A DNA stretch of 64,000 nt from Spisula solida (Eukaryota; Mollusca; Bivalvia; Venerida; Mactridae). Below are positions 44,600 through 58,250 of the stretch, piece after piece. Within the stretch, counting starts at the first letter, position 1. Each line of letters opens with the position of its first letter. The notes below the pieces were generated by a model that worked only from the letters and a program-made list of their open reading frames with translations, did not search any database and had not been told where the DNA came from. The position numbers and the translations under genes are program-made. Location: the NCBI GenBank assembly GCA_947247005.1, contig OX365955.1, forward strand, positions 14,117,322-14,181,321, given 5' to 3'.

Positions 44600-45648
44600 G
44601 TACTGTACTGTAACCATAGCAACGTCGTCTTAATCACGTTACGCTGTTACGTACTATAGCGTCGTTGTTTATCCACGTTACCTTCTTACTACAGCTATGC
44701 GTCTTAATCACGTTACGCTGTTACGTTCTATAGCTTCGTAGTTTATCTACGTTACCTTCTTACTATAGCTACGTCGTCTTAATCACGTTACGATGTTACC
44801 ATAGCTCCGTCGTTTTAATCTCGTTGCACGTTGTTACTATAGCTCCTTCATTTTAATCTCGTTACGTTGCTACTATAGCTACGTTGTCTTAGTCACGTTA
44901 CGTTATTACTATAGGTTCGTAGTTTTAATCACATTACCTTGTTACTATAGCTCCATCGTCTTTATCTCGTTACGATGTTACCATAGCTCCTTCGTTTTAA
45001 TCTCGTTGCACGTTGTTACCATAGCTCCTTCGTTTTAATCTCGTTACGTTGTTACTATAGCTCCGTCGTCTTTATCTCGTTACGATGTTACTATAGCTCT
45101 TTCGTTTTAATCTCGTTGCACGTTGTTACTATAGCTCCTTCGTTTTAATCTCGTTACGTTGTTACTATAGCTCCGTCGTCTTAATCTCGTTACGATATTA
45201 CCATAGCTTCGTCGTTTTAATGTCGCTGCACGTTGTTACTATAGCTCCTTCGTTTTAATCTCGTTGCACGTTGTTACTATTGCTCCTTCGTTTTAATCAC
45301 GTTACGTTGTTACTATAGCTCCGTCGTCTTAATCTCGTTACGATGTTACCATAGCTTCGTCGTCTTAATCTCGTTGCACGTTATTACCATAGCTCCTTCG
45401 TTTTAATCTCGTTGCACGTTATTACTATAGCTCCTTCCTTTTAATCTCGTTGCACGTTGTTACTATAGCTCCTTCGTTTTAATCTCGTTACGTTGTTACT
45501 GTAGCTCTGTCGTCTTAATCACGTTACGTTGATACTATAGCTCCGTCGTTTTTATAACATACCATTGTAACTAAAGCTGCGTCGTTGTATGAAACGTTAC
45601 GTTCGTTATTACTGTAGCTCCGTCGTTTTAATCACGTTATGTTGTTAC
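44600..45648. repeat. 36-bp satellite, left block (about 29 copies)
   Basis: The unit runs 'gttacgttgttactatagct' then 'ccgtcgtcttaatctc'. Many copies read 'tcgttgcacgttgttac'. This block is more diverged than the right block and uses 'tctcgttgcacg' where the right block uses 'tcacgttacg'. Confidence 0.95.
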
Positions 45649-45650
45649 TA

Positions 45651-46277
45651 CAGGGTGATTCATAATATCTGTCACACTTTTCAAATTAAAGAGTTTTGAT
45701 ATGTTCGAATATAACCACAAGTGATTTGCACATCCGAAACACATGTGCTTTAAAGTTTTATTTGATATACAATATAACATACTTTCATGCATGTTTTAGT
45801 CTACAAAATTACAAATGGAATTAAATTTTATGCCATATATTCAATGTGACGTCTATTTGACCGATGGTGACGTCAATGCTTATTTTAATGTGACTTAAAA
45901 TATTGCCATCTTCTATAGATACAATTTACTAAAACCATTCAATAAGCCAGTGTGCCGTTGAACTAGATAGTTCATCATAACCAGAATGATATTTTTGCCT
46001 TGCTATGATGGTTCTAGTATAGGAGAATGGCTTTCAAACCAGAGCTGATCAAAATTATGCTGCATTTAATTATGCTTTGTAAACGACGTCTTGGAAATTG
46101 CACATCTGTTTATGACATTGTTTATGATGCCATGATGTCAACATTATTTCTGTCGTTTAAATCAGATAAAACTTTATCATATCAGCCTTCAAATGATATT
46201 ATGATACATACATTTCTTGTACAGGAACAAAAAAGTATAATGGTTTGAAACTGTGACAGATATTATAAATCACCCTG
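45651..46277. mobile_element. TA-flanked mariner-like MITE in the satellite (627 bp)
   Basis: Terminal inverted repeats begin CAGGGTGATTCATAATATCT and, from the other end, CAGGGTGATTTATAATATCT; about 25 of the first 27 bases agree. Each side is flanked by TA, with satellite sequence resuming beyond. TA duplication and CAGGGTG ends fit the Tc1/mariner group. A 73-codon plus-strand ORF (46027-46248) shows no transposase motif. Confidence 0.88.
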
Positions 46278-46279
46278 TA

Positions 46280-47780
46280 CAACACCGTCGTTTTAATCAC
46301 GTTACGTTGTTATTATAGCTTCGTCTTTTTAATCACGTTACGTTGTTACTATAGCTTTATCGTTTTAATCACGTTACGTTGTTACTATAGCTTTATCGTT
46401 TTAATCACGTTACGTTGTTACTATAGCTTTATCGTTTTAATCACGTTACGTTGTTACTATAGCTTCGTCTTTTTAATCACGTTACGTTGTTACTATAGCT
46501 TTATCGTTTTAATCACGTTACGTTGTTACGATAGCTTTATCGTTTTAATCACATTACGTTGTTACTATAGCTTTATCGTTTTAATCACATTACGTTGTTA
46601 CTATAGCTCCGTCGTTTTAATCACGTTACGTTGTTACTACAGCTCCGTCGTTTTAATCACGTTACGTGGTTACTATTTCTCCGTCGCTATAATCGCATTG
46701 CGTGTTACTATATCTTCATCGTTTTCATCACGTTGCGTTGTTACGATAGCTTTATCGTTTTAATCACATTACGTTGTTACTATAGCTTTATCGTTTTAAT
46801 CACGTTACGTTGTTACTATAGCTTTATCGTTTTAATCACGTTACGTTGTTACTATAGCTTTATCGTTTTAATCACGTAACGTTGTTACTATAGCTTGATC
46901 GTTTTAATCACATTACGTTGTAACTACAGCTCCGTCGTTTTAATCACGTTACGTTGTTACTACAGCTCCGTCGTTTTAATCACGTTACGTTGTTACTATA
47001 GCTTCGTCTTTTTAATCACGTTACGTTGTTACTACAGTTCCGTCGTTTTAATCACGTTACGTTGTTACTACAGCTCCGTCGTTTTAATCACGTTACGTTG
47101 TTACTACAGCTCCGTCGTTTTAATCACGGTACGTTGTTACTACAGCTCCGTCGTTTTAATCACGTTACGTTGTTACTACAGCTCCGTCTTTTTAATCACA
47201 TTACGTTGTTACTATAGCTCCGTCGTTTTAATCACATTACGTTGTTACTACAGCTCCGTCGTTTTAATCACATTACGTTGTTACTATAGCTTAATCGTTT
47301 TAATCACGTTACGTTGTTACAACAGCTCCGTCGTTTTAATCACGTTACGTTGTTACTACAGCTCCGTCGTTTTAATCACATTACGTTGTTACTATAGCTC
47401 CGTCGTTTTAATCACATTACGTGGTTACTACAGCTCCGTCGTTTTAATCACAATACGTGGTTACTATTTCTCCGTCGGTATAATCACATTGCGTGTTACT
47501 ATATCTTCATCGTTTTCATCACGTTGCGTTGTTACTTTATCATCGTTGTTTTAAGCACATTACGTTGTTACTATATCTTCGTCGTTTTGATCACGTTTCG
47601 TTGTAACTATATCTTCGTCGTTTAAATCACATTACGTTGTTACTATTGCTTCGTCATCTTAATCATATTACGTTGTTACTATAGCTTCGTCGTTTGTGTT
47701 ACTATAGCTACGTCGTATTAATCACGTTACGTTGTTACTATATCTCCGTTGTTTTATTTAAGTTACGTTGTTACGTATAC
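46280..47780. repeat. 36-bp satellite, right block (about 41 copies)
   Basis: The unit is 'gttacgttgttactatagct', 'ttatcgttttaatcac' in the first third and 'gttactacagctccgtcg' later. A unit divisible by three gives a 12-residue repeated ORF (ITLRCYYSSVVL) without gene support. Confidence 0.95.
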
Positions 47781-48039
47781 TATAGCTTATGAACCTGCAT
47801 CGTATCATCCCGAGTCGAAGTTAAATCTATGTAACAAATTATTCCAGCAGCACAATTTGGTACTAGATATAACCAAAAATAAAACTGAAATTGCATTCAA
47901 CAAAACGCAGAAAAGTCGACACGAAAAGTGATCGTAGACAAGTGTACGGCTGTGGCAAGGCTGATGTGACGCACGATTAAAGTTTGTATCAAACTAACTC
48001 CACGATTAATTACTCACGAAAAAGTACAATCAGTTCGCA

Positions 48040-48310
48040 GACACCACAACGCTTATGTACGAAGGCTGTACGACAGTGATATAGTAGAAATACTATTTTG
48101 TCGATAAAGCGCATGCAAAACGCAGAAAAATAGACATGTCGAGATTCGGTTTGCGACGTTGCATCCATCGAGCGATGTTAATAATTGTACGGCGGTCGTA
48201 GATTGACTCGCAATTGTTGCACGAAACACCAGCGATTTCCCACAAAAAAGTGCCTCAAAAAGTTATCATAGACAAGTGTTCGACTGCGGCTGGTGTGACA
48301 CAGGCTTAAG
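48040..48310. repeat. Dispersed repeat shared with the C1q copy 2 intron
   Basis: 'cggcggtcgtaga', 'accagcgatttcccac', 'agttatcatagacaagtg' and 'ggctggtgtgacacaggct' parallel 10640-10900. A second partial unit with 'gtgatcgtagacaagtgtac' and 'ggcaaggctgatgtgac' lies just upstream at 47930-47975. Confidence 0.6.
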
Positions 48311-48647
48311 CCAAGATCTTAAATTGGATTTCTGTTTTGAGAACATGGCGTTATACCGTTGCTAAGATACAAGGTCCCCATACACAACGTAGTTCGTATC
48401 CTAACCGCTCCAGCACAGCGGGACGATTTGGGTTCGATTACGTACACCTTCAGTTTGGACCATCGCATTTGAATATGTCTATCTGTAACACGAACACGCG
48501 AGATCACGAGAGTATGGTAATGAAACGTGAAAGGATGATGACGAAAACGCGAAATACTTTTTTACTTTCGCGTTTTGCCACGTCGTACTTTTTCAGCTTT
48601 CGTATTCTTGGAGTTTCGCTCTCATTGTACTTTCATGTTTCGGGTTA

Positions 48648-48966
48648 TGCACCAGTCAATCATATGTTGAAATCACGGCCCCAACCCCGGGGAAGGGCGG
48701 TGGATAGCGGGAGAAACTGCATGCCCCGTGTTTTTACCTTTTCGATGTCCCCGCGCTGCCGTATGAGTGCGGGGCTTTTGTTTCGCGCCAAAATAGCGGG
48801 GGAATATAGCCGTGACCATATCCGTTGAGGTATAGGGCGGGGCAACTGCGGAGGTTAACCATCTGTATGGGCCTGGGAGCAGGGATTTTACCCAGGGTTT
48901 GAAAAAGCAAAAGTAAAAATCCCCGCCATTCCCCGGGTCGGAGTGTGGTTTCAATTGACTGGTGCA
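48648..48966. mobile_element. Harbinger-like MITE with TTA target duplication (319 bp)
   Basis: Ends are TGCACCAGTCAAT and its complement ATTGACTGGTGCA, flanked on both sides by TTA (48645-48647 and 48967-48969). A 3-bp TWA duplication is typical of PIF/Harbinger. The interior is GC-rich (ccccggggaagggcgg and ccgccattccccggg). Overlapping ORFs on both strands are not genes. Confidence 0.82.
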
Positions 48967-49347
48967 TTACATAGACATGCAGCAACATTCTTCCGTTATA
49001 TTGGCTACAGACATGTATTGATAAGGTTTAAATGGAGTACATACTCGCCGCTACTTCCAGGTCTATAGTCATAGGGAAAAACGGCGTTAAAACGCCGAAA
49101 AAGACAAGTTGCGCTGGTGAGCTTCGGGCAGATAACTGGCGGCGTAGGATGTACGCAGTGAGCATAGTATGATCAGGAGTTACCTGCCCTGCCCCTATGA
49201 TAGTTAACTTAACCAAGCATGAAAACCTGTCATGCTTCACTTCTATTGTTGCTGTAACCCGCCGCTTAACCAACTACACCTGGCTTTAACCTTTAACTGT
49301 GTTTCACCTTGAAGTATATTGTGCGGGATAAATTCGGGATTGAAAAA

Positions 49348-49408
49348 ATGGATTCCAAAAACGTTGTAATTGCTCTGTGTATCGTGATCAGTAGTTTAAT
49401 ATATCAAG
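49348..49408 (+). CDS. Ly6/uPAR-type GPI protein, exon 1 (signal peptide)
   Basis: Residues 1-20 and one base: MDSKNVVIALCIVISSLIYQ, a hydrophobic signal peptide, then donor G|GTAAATG. The start is the only Met upstream of the hydrophobic stretch. The phase-1 exit is the usual place of the first intron in Ly6-family genes, and it joins exon 2 in frame. Confidence 0.85.
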
Positions 49409-52400
49409 GTAAATGTTTTTTTATCTATTTTCTTTGAAGTTTTATATAATGTTTTAATATGCATCGTTAATAAATAATTATTATTCACATGTATTTATAA
49501 AAGCATGCTTTTAAGGGAATGTTATTCTGCCTCCGATTTATGAATGGACCCATGATGTGCAACATGCACCGATTAATGCTCTATGGGATATTGTTGCAAA
49601 TTGATCAAAGTGATGTCGCATGGGCGCACGATGCGTTTGGTCCATTTAGAAATTCGACAATGTGCAAAATGTATATAATTAATGTTTAATGGATCGTTTT
49701 ATTAATTTTTTAATTTTATTCATCGTGCGTGTAATGGTATTGAATAAACTGACCACTGAGTCGTATTTAACATTAACTATGAGTCTTACAACTGGTACAG
49801 TTAGTCGTTCAGTAAATTTCCACTGATCAATTTGTATTATGTGTTTGATGAATACCGGACACAAGGTAGTGATGGTGACACCACAGGCTGTCGATGCGAT
49901 TTTAGGGTTTGGCAAAAAATGCTCTGAACACTACATGGATGTTTTACGCTTATTTACGAGGAATACAATAGGAATACATTAATATCCACATATCCATCAC
50001 TTTTTGCCCGATCTGAACAATGTTGGTGATAATACGAGAAATGATTACTCTTTAAGGAAAAATAACCTTTACATCATATGTTTATACCTAGCATGTGTGT
50101 GACACTGAAGGAGAATGTGACTGCATTAAATTAAGTGACCCTTTAGTCTAGCTGACTAGTAGTCCTTCTGTTATACTCTATCCGTCTTAAACACCGAACG
50201 TTGCATCCGTACGACCTTCAAGTTACTCGTCTCCGCTTGTTTGCCCTTGTATGATGAATGTAGGTTTTTAAGTTGAATACAGTGAATGGTTCACCGCTCT
50301 GAATGATTGCGTCTCCCGTATCATGCGAGTGGATAAATCTAACCAGTTGTACTCAATTAAACATGTGTTTTTTTGAAGCATAACATCACCAGCCAGCGGC
50401 TCCAGGCGGCTACAAGATGACGATGGCTTTATCCTATGTATTGATCGAGTGAAACTTAATTAATAATGCAACTCAAAGTTGCTAGTAAAATCCGGCATGT
50501 CTTATTTCGCTATTTAATCTAGGCTACTGAGGCAAGAGTGCAAGCTGTTGTAACAAATTCTTTGATTGTGTTATTGATTTTGGTGGATTACTCCGACCGC
50601 TTTATCGCTGGCTTAAAAGAACGAGGCTGTAAATGTTACTAACGACCTTATAAGACTCATAAATATTTGAAATCTGCATCTCAGTGTGCTTTTTATGCAC
50701 CTGTTTTTATGAAAATCGGAACAAGTCATGTTGAGCAAACTGAAGAAGAAAATGCTTGTTTTCCATAAGTAATGAGTAGTTTTCAGACATTTTTTCTTGT
50801 TTTCTCTCTCTATATATACATGTTTATAGTTACATGCTTTTATAACTATACACGTTTTCACGAGCGTGCACGACTTGAGGCCTAGATTTATTAAAATACA
50901 TATAAACTAATATAGAGTTGCCAGTCAGAAACGCGTTTTTGTTTTTTTACTTAACGTTTCAACGGAAAAGAGAATTATTCATTAATATATTACTCAACAT
51001 ATTTTTACAGAAGATAAAGCATATAATGTCTCTCTTTTGAATGATGGGAATTAAACAGACGTTAAATTTGTGACATTTTGTGTTAATGATAATGACCCAA
51101 TATGTAAATGAAACCAGGCTGTACATGTAAAACCTCAATTGAAGTGCACACATTCGTGTAGGATATTTAATCGTCTTTTGTGATAAGGGCTTTAAAAAGT
51201 CTCCCACCATCACAAAGGTATTTTTATCCACTAGCTCTGATACATGCGGAGAGTTTTTTTGATCAGATCGAAATCACTTTAATTACCGGGGAAATAAAAT
51301 ACGATAGACATTTATTGCTGTTAAAAAGACGCACGCGAGAAACTGCGGCATTATGTTTCATTTGCGGTCAAAGTTAGCATAGAGGCCTGTAAACAAGACC
51401 CCGTGTATGCGCTTGCTAATGTAGATTTTATTTGAAATACGTAGCCTATACATTATCAGTTTATATAAAGAGCATAATAAAGTCTTAATACTCTTTATTG
51501 ATTACACAGATATGGAAAAATAACATGAGACCCTTTGTGGGCCCTTTATGTCGCTAACACAACGACTGGTCTAGCGAGCTAGGGTCCTTTATACTCTCGT
51601 GTAACCATTTTCCATTCCCATATCCAGTCATCAGTTTTTCTTGTAAACCAAAAAATAAAAACCTGTGACCTTGATGTTGTTTGTATTTCTAGTGAAATTG
51701 TATATGGTTTGTGAGTTGATGAGGTATTACAAACATAACAAGTCACGCGAGATACACATTTGTAAAATATATTCAATTTTAAACATTTCTTCAAATAGAT
51801 AGTCAGATAGTGTTGTCATAAATATATCTACCATTTAAATAATCTATGGCGCATGAATTGGGTATCATGACATGGCTGATTGACCATTAATGTATTAATT
51901 TAATAACTTCGATTATATACTTGCCACGAATGATTTAACAAAACAGGAAAGCACTTTACAAGTATGCTATGGAACCTGTGCCATGTTGCATGGTATGTAG
52001 TACCGTGCATATATTGACCGGATTTCCATGGACAGTTTAAAACTCACATTTGGAGAGTCTGTGCCGTTAATTCCAGAAGCAGATAACATATTGTAAAGAC
52101 GTATGAAGCAATATATCATAAAGTGGGATTAATTTTAAGTTGTTCATATAATATAAGTTCTATCACATTCGTTATTGGAATAACTTAACCCGAAACTTGT
52201 ACACATGCTAAGTCTTGTTCGGACGAAAGTTACACAAAATGTTGTATGAAAGTAGCGAACGAATAATTGGCAGTACCTAACTTGAAATCAACACATACAA
52301 AAGCTGCTTCAGCCCGAAATAAAACATTGTTTGTTTCCCGTTCCCAACCTACCCAGGCAAAAAGTCCTCTACCCATAATATTGTTTGACCTTCTGAAAAA

Positions 52401-54683
52401 ATATACAAAATGTAATTTATTTTTTAACTGAAAAAGTCGAAATTAATAAAAAAATAGATCTAGAGAAAGACCTAAATATACAGGTCTTTGATCTAGACAA
52501 TATGTTTTTAAATGTTAATATTTTTTACCTACCTACCTTATTGGCCAGGGTCGGGAAGAGAAACAAACACTATTTCATTTTTGGCCTTAATGCGTAACAT
52601 CTTGGCTACTTTGGACATGTTCTTTATGCTTATTCGCTGTATGCAAATACTATAATCGTATACAAGGCACGTATAACAGGTTTATGAATGGAGAACATGG
52701 ACAAGTGAGGAATATAAATGGTCATGTCCACACACCGTGTCAGTGAATATATCAATCTATGTACGTATATAAAATTATTTTAGTGTGAGCACACCTCAGA
52801 CATTATACCCAGCATACAAGCGAATGGTGTCATGATTTATATACTTATTCACATTTTGTCTACCCTGTCAGGCTGTTGTTAATGTACTAACGCTTGAACC
52901 GAGGGGTTGGCTAGCTGTGAGTTTTGGCGTTTTGACCTTTATTGTATTATTTTATAGGCTACGTTTAAATCATTTGTCACTTTGAACGTTACTTTTGACA
53001 TCCTGTTAAATGTCTATAGTATGTTCATTGTAACGGGGGAAGTGATAATTGCAATACTGCACGGGATGACTGTGACAGTTGCAATACTGCACTGGATGTG
53101 TCTCTTTTACTCACTGCCACTCACACTACGCCCCAATTAAACGATGATACAAAACAGATAGAGAACAAGTACTCGGACATAATACTAGTATTTAATGTCG
53201 GGCTACACCCTCGAATAAATAGGACAATCTTAATATGTTTCAGTTCGCTATTTAAAAGTAAACCATTTATTTGTACACAGGCCTATGTGTATATCAAACT
53301 TGATGGCATGACGCGAGCCTCATGCTTATTGCCTTTTCATTTGCAAGTAATGTTTGCTTTGGCGTGACTGTTAATTAGATATACTAATTACCGGTGTACT
53401 TATAGCATTGTTCTATTCACACAGAGAATGGTTACCAGTATACGATTCTTAATCAGCAGCTTGTATTAATCAACTCAGAGTGCTCATCAATGTTTCTATT
53501 ACGGTATATATGAACATGTACAGGTCAGAACATATTTCATATGTATATAGTATACTTATACTAAATACATTTGCACCTACTTGATATCGCGGGTGTGATC
53601 ACCAACCATATTGTACAACATATAGGAGATAGTAAAACAAATTGACATGCTAAAGAATACGAGTATAGTTGTAAAGTATCTATCTATAGATCTTTAGTAG
53701 TTTGGGTCGGAAGAGTTTTGATAAAAAGAATATTACATTTGTGATTTTTCACATTGAATTTATTTGTTTAGTTTAAACATATTTTATTACCTAAATAATA
53801 TATACACTTTCTATCATACAAACATACACATATTATGCATGGGTAAAATAGTCGAGCCACAAGTTCCAAAACTTAGTTAAGTGGTATACAGTATCACATC
53901 TCCAGAGCGGCCCTTTGTAGAGCAACATCCTCTACACCAACATCTTCAAACTTTCCCGTAGGTGATATTTACTATAAATCTAACATCTGTAGAACAACAC
54001 CATCTAGACAATGGCCAATATTTACAGCTCTCAAAAGGTGTTGCTCCATAGGCACATGGTGTCGAATTATCTGAGTGTACCCTATATAAACGCTTTGTAT
54101 TTGGTACTTCAAGATGCAACAATAAGAACTTGGTAAATACCGAAACCATGTGTCTATGTGTTGCTCTACAGAAGTTGCACTGTAGACGAATAAAATTGTA
54201 TAATATTTATATCGTCTATCGAAGATCTAGACTAAACACAGATTGTACACTCAATTGAAAGCTGGGAGAAATGCAAAATAGCATGTAGCAGGTTCTGTTA
54301 TTTCGCATCAATTTTTTTGTTTGTCATCCTTTTTTATGACCATATCTCATTTTGAAGAGCTAAGTTTCTTTTATTGAATGGGGTAACTTGTTTTGTCTAC
54401 CTCCTATATAATTCAGAAAATTATTATTTGAATGAGGCAAATCGGGTATTTTCTGATAAACTTTGAATTTCCATTAAAGTGAGTGTAGGTCTGGCTCTTT
54501 GAGGTCTTTTCATTTATTCCTCGACTGATTTCAATAAATGAGGTATCATTGTAAAGCTGAATAATATATCTATTGCATAGAATTATTTTAGAGATTTTAG
54601 AAGATTGCTGCGAGATATTGTGAGATTTGGTACATCATTGAAATCCTTGTATTTTTATATCTTTGCGTGTATTTATATTTCAG
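49409..54683 (+). other. Ly6 gene intron 1 (5.3 kb)
   Basis: Contains the dispersed repeat at 50602-50815 (partner of 4730-4925). Otherwise it is AT-rich with no supported gene on either strand. Several short ORFs have no recognisable domain. Confidence 0.6.
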
Positions 54684-54839
54684 GTTATTGTTTAGAGTGC
54701 TATGACTGTAACAGTGTTGATGAACCAGGTTGTGGCAGCACGTGGACGGTATCCAAGGACGACGCACTGCAATATTTAAAGAAATGTGAGGGTGAAATGG
54801 CAGCATGCAAGAAAATAATGACCTCGGACACACATAAGG
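54684..54839 (+). CDS. Ly6/uPAR-type GPI protein, exon 2
   Basis: Residues 22-72: LECYDCNSVDEPGCGSTW, then LKKCEGEMAACKKIMTS. The CYxCNS opening and the spacing of six cysteines are those of the first half of a three-finger (Ly6/uPAR) domain, closest in pattern to the quiver/sleepless group. Acceptor TTTATATTTCAG, donor G|GTAAATG. Confidence 0.88.
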
Positions 54840-55045
54840 GTAAATGTTTTCTATAAATAGATTTGGGGTATTTGTCCATCATATCACAAAATATAGAGTT
54901 TTGACATCCCCATTTTTTTTATCTCTTTTGTCTTTGTCTTTTGGATGTCTAAACTCGATAGTTTGTGATATAATTTCTTAGGCCTGTGATTTGTCATCCA
55001 CGGTTGTCCCATTAAGTGGTACCGGATGACGCCACATTTACCACA

Positions 55046-55105
55046 GGGCTTGTTTTCTTTGCTCGGCTGGTTAAGTTGAGTGCTGCCTTCCCTTTCCGAC
55101 TGTCT
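55046..55105 (+). repeat. Dispersed tail module, site 3 (short)
   Basis: 'ctttgctcggctggttaagt', 'tgagtgctgccttccct' matches the end of the modules at 8855-8990 and 37418-37552. Confidence 0.65.
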
Positions 55106-57059
55106 ATTATCTTTGTGAATTAAAAGCCACGAAATAACTTAATTATTTTGCTCGTTTCAAAAAACAATTGTAGATTAAAATGGATATTGAATTTAATTGT
55201 ATTTGTACATATAGAATATGTATTATTGATAGAATACGGTTTATATCTCGTAGTGTAGTGCTAAAATTCAATATTGTTATGAGCGCCAAAATGTATCACT
55301 ACAAGATGAAATATTTACCGTCACGCGTGTTCAGTCAAATATTGTTACCTGTATACATGTACAACTGTATACCAATTGTTCTTGATATGAATACTAAAAA
55401 AACTATGAGAAAAAACAAGTGTTTCATCTCTAGAAAGAGACCTATCTAGATTGAAATAGTAACTGGGGATTTTCTATCTAGCACTTTTCTATCTAGCACT
55501 CGCAGCCCTATCTACCACATCGTCCAACCCCCTAGCTTGGTCTTAATAGTCTGACCTGATGTACAAAGTAGACGAATTTTGTTTAATAAATCTCTGAATG
55601 ACAGGTTGCTCCCAACTAGCAGACCACTTCTAAAAAATTGAAAACTGTCGTTACATTATTGCATGCATACGACAGTTTCGCTATGATAATTTCCACCATA
55701 AAATTAATCTAAACATAGAACAAGTGTTTCCTTAAATAGATATGTTTTATGGCGTGCATATTGTACATAATGTACATATATACGCACAATGTCACCTTTA
55801 CTGACATTTTCATGACGGAATATTTATTACTTGTCTGACACTGCGTTTAAATTCGTTACAATTTAATATACATATTTAACTAAGCGTACATATTAAACTT
55901 GTCTAGCAAACGTTAGCAAACTTTGTACTAAAGTTGCGCTTGACACATACATCCGTATACTGGATAATACCACGGATGCACTGAGAAATAAAGTATGACC
56001 TTACATTACGTACAAGAGTGACTGGGGACACCGTTGTCTGACCATTGTGAATTATTATTTATTTTACAAACCAAGTAAGGACACATTGAACTTTTGATCT
56101 GAACTGTCTCGGCCATTCTTACAGTAAATGTCTCTTACCGCGTCGAGATAAATACGCAATTTACTTACATGTACATGCATGTATCTAGTCTTCCTGTCCG
56201 TGAACATGCATAAAACGTGCCTTTATTTAAATGTTGGATTATTCGTGGGCTTAAATGTTAGTTAATTTTGTTTACGAAATTTAATCCTTACGAATAATCG
56301 ACCTTCTCAAGACGGAACCAGATTTCGCTTTCCATGTTTTGTGATCTACGAATGATAAACCTCACGAAAATGACATTTTACAAAAGTCCACGGAAGTTAC
56401 TGCCCTCGAAAATATGTGATTTTACAGTAAATATATACACTACAGTCATGTTGAAGATTGTCTTGCATAATACGTCAATAATTGATGAACTTGTCACTTA
56501 CATGTCAACACATGGCTGCGGATGGTGTTTTGTTGCTCCCTAGGGCCGCAAGCAAGCAGTCAAGGCGACACACAATAGTAGTAGTATAGTAGTAATAGCC
56601 ATCATGTGTCAGGCTGTCCTATTAACTACGTAGCTAATTCCGATTGGCCTGCTATAAGACGTATTAAGTGTTGCTTGCTGTCCCAAACTGTCACATCGAG
56701 GTGTCGTTGTTATAGTAACCTAGCTAGTCAGTAAAATACTCGGATAAATCGTTTACGCTTATACTTGTTTTTGTGCGATTTCTTCATATTCGTATATGTA
56801 TAGTCTAACCCAGTATTTAGCTACCACCCAATGGGTGCATTATCATTTTACATGGTTACTTAAACCAGGTGTTTTCTTAATGCTTAATGGACGTGTGTTT
56901 AGTATAAAAATACCAGGTCGGAATTTAAGAGTATTGCCCTGGCTGCTTAACCCTGTACTCCATACACCATACGCTAGTCCGATAAGAGATGAGCCCAAAT
57001 ATGTACATAGCCCTCTTCAGCATTTTGAGACAAATATCAAGAATGACCTCCCTTAATTT

Positions 57060-58250
57060 TGATCGTGATAAGTTCATTTCTGTAATTGGATCGTCTGCCC
57101 TCGGTACTCAAGAATGACCTCCCTTGATTTTGGTCTAGCTATGTTTTTCATTTCTGTTATTGGATCATCTCCCTCCATAATCAAGAATAATCTCCCTTGA
57201 TTTTTTACCATTGATACGGTCATTCCTGTAATCGAATCATCTCCCCACCATACCTAAGAATTTTCTTCGAACAGTTCGTTTCTGTAATTGGATCGTCTCC
57301 CCTCCATACCCAAGATTCGTTCTAGATAAGTTCTTTTCTGTAATTGGGATGTCTCCCCTCCATACCCAAGAATTGATCTAGATACGTTCGTTTCTGTAAT
57401 TGGAGTGTCTCCCCTCCATACACAAGAATTGATCTAGATAAGTTCGTTTCTGTAATTGGGATGTCTCCCCTCCATACCCAAGAATTGATCTAGATATGTT
57501 CGTTTCTGTAATTGGAGTGTCTCCCCTCCATACCCAAGAATTGATCTAGATACGTTCGTTTCTGTAATTGGAGTGTCTCCCCTCCATACCCAAGAATTGA
57601 TCTAGATAAGTTCGTTTCTGTAATTAGGATGTCTCCCCTCCATACCCAAGAATTGATCTAGATAAGTTCGTTTCTGTAATTGGGATGTCACCCCTCCATA
57701 CCCAAGAATTGATCTAGATACGTTCGTTTCTGTAATTGGGATGTCTCCCCTCCATACCCAAGAATTGATCTAGATATGTTCGTTTCTGTAATTGGAGTGT
57801 CTCCCCTCCATACCCAAGAATTGATCTAGATACGTTCGTTTCTGTAATTGGAGTGTCTCCCCTCCATACACAAGAATTGATCTAGATAAGTTCGTTTCTG
57901 TAATTGGGATGTCTCCCCTCCATACCCAAGAATTGATCTAGATATGTTCGTTTCTGTAATTGGAGTGTCTCCCCTCCATACCCAAGAATTGATCTAGATA
58001 CGTTCGTTTCTGTAATTGGAGTGTCTCCCCTCCATACCCAAGAATTGATCTAGATAAGTTCGTTTCTGTAATTAGGATGTCTCCCCTCCATACCCAAGAA
58101 TTGATCTAGATAAGTTCGTTTCTGTAATTGGGATGTCTCCCCTCCATACCCAAGAATTGATCTAGATACGTTCGTTTCTGTAATTGGATTGTCTCCCCTC
58201 CATACCCAAGAATTGATCTAGATACGTTCGTTTCTGTAATTGGATTGTCT
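57060..58250. repeat. 56-bp minisatellite, about 21 copies
   Basis: The unit is 'ccatacccaagaattgatct', 'agatacgttcgtttctgtaa', 'ttggagtgtctcccct'. The first four copies are diverged and longer; later ones are near identical. A six-unit block (about 57370-57710) is repeated almost exactly at about 57820-58160, showing block amplification. Confidence 0.95.

Noticed and set aside
46631..47554. ORFs encoding ITLRCYYSSVVL repeats
   Set aside because: By-product of the 36-bp satellite; no support outside the array.
48337..48988. Overlapping ORFs of 163, 93 and 84 codons
   Set aside because: They lie across the GC-rich MITE at 48648-48966 and its flank, on both strands, with no recognisable domain.
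53946..54149. 67-codon minus-strand ORF in the Ly6 intron as a gene
   Set aside because: Cysteine-containing but with no signal peptide, splice context or family match that I can see.
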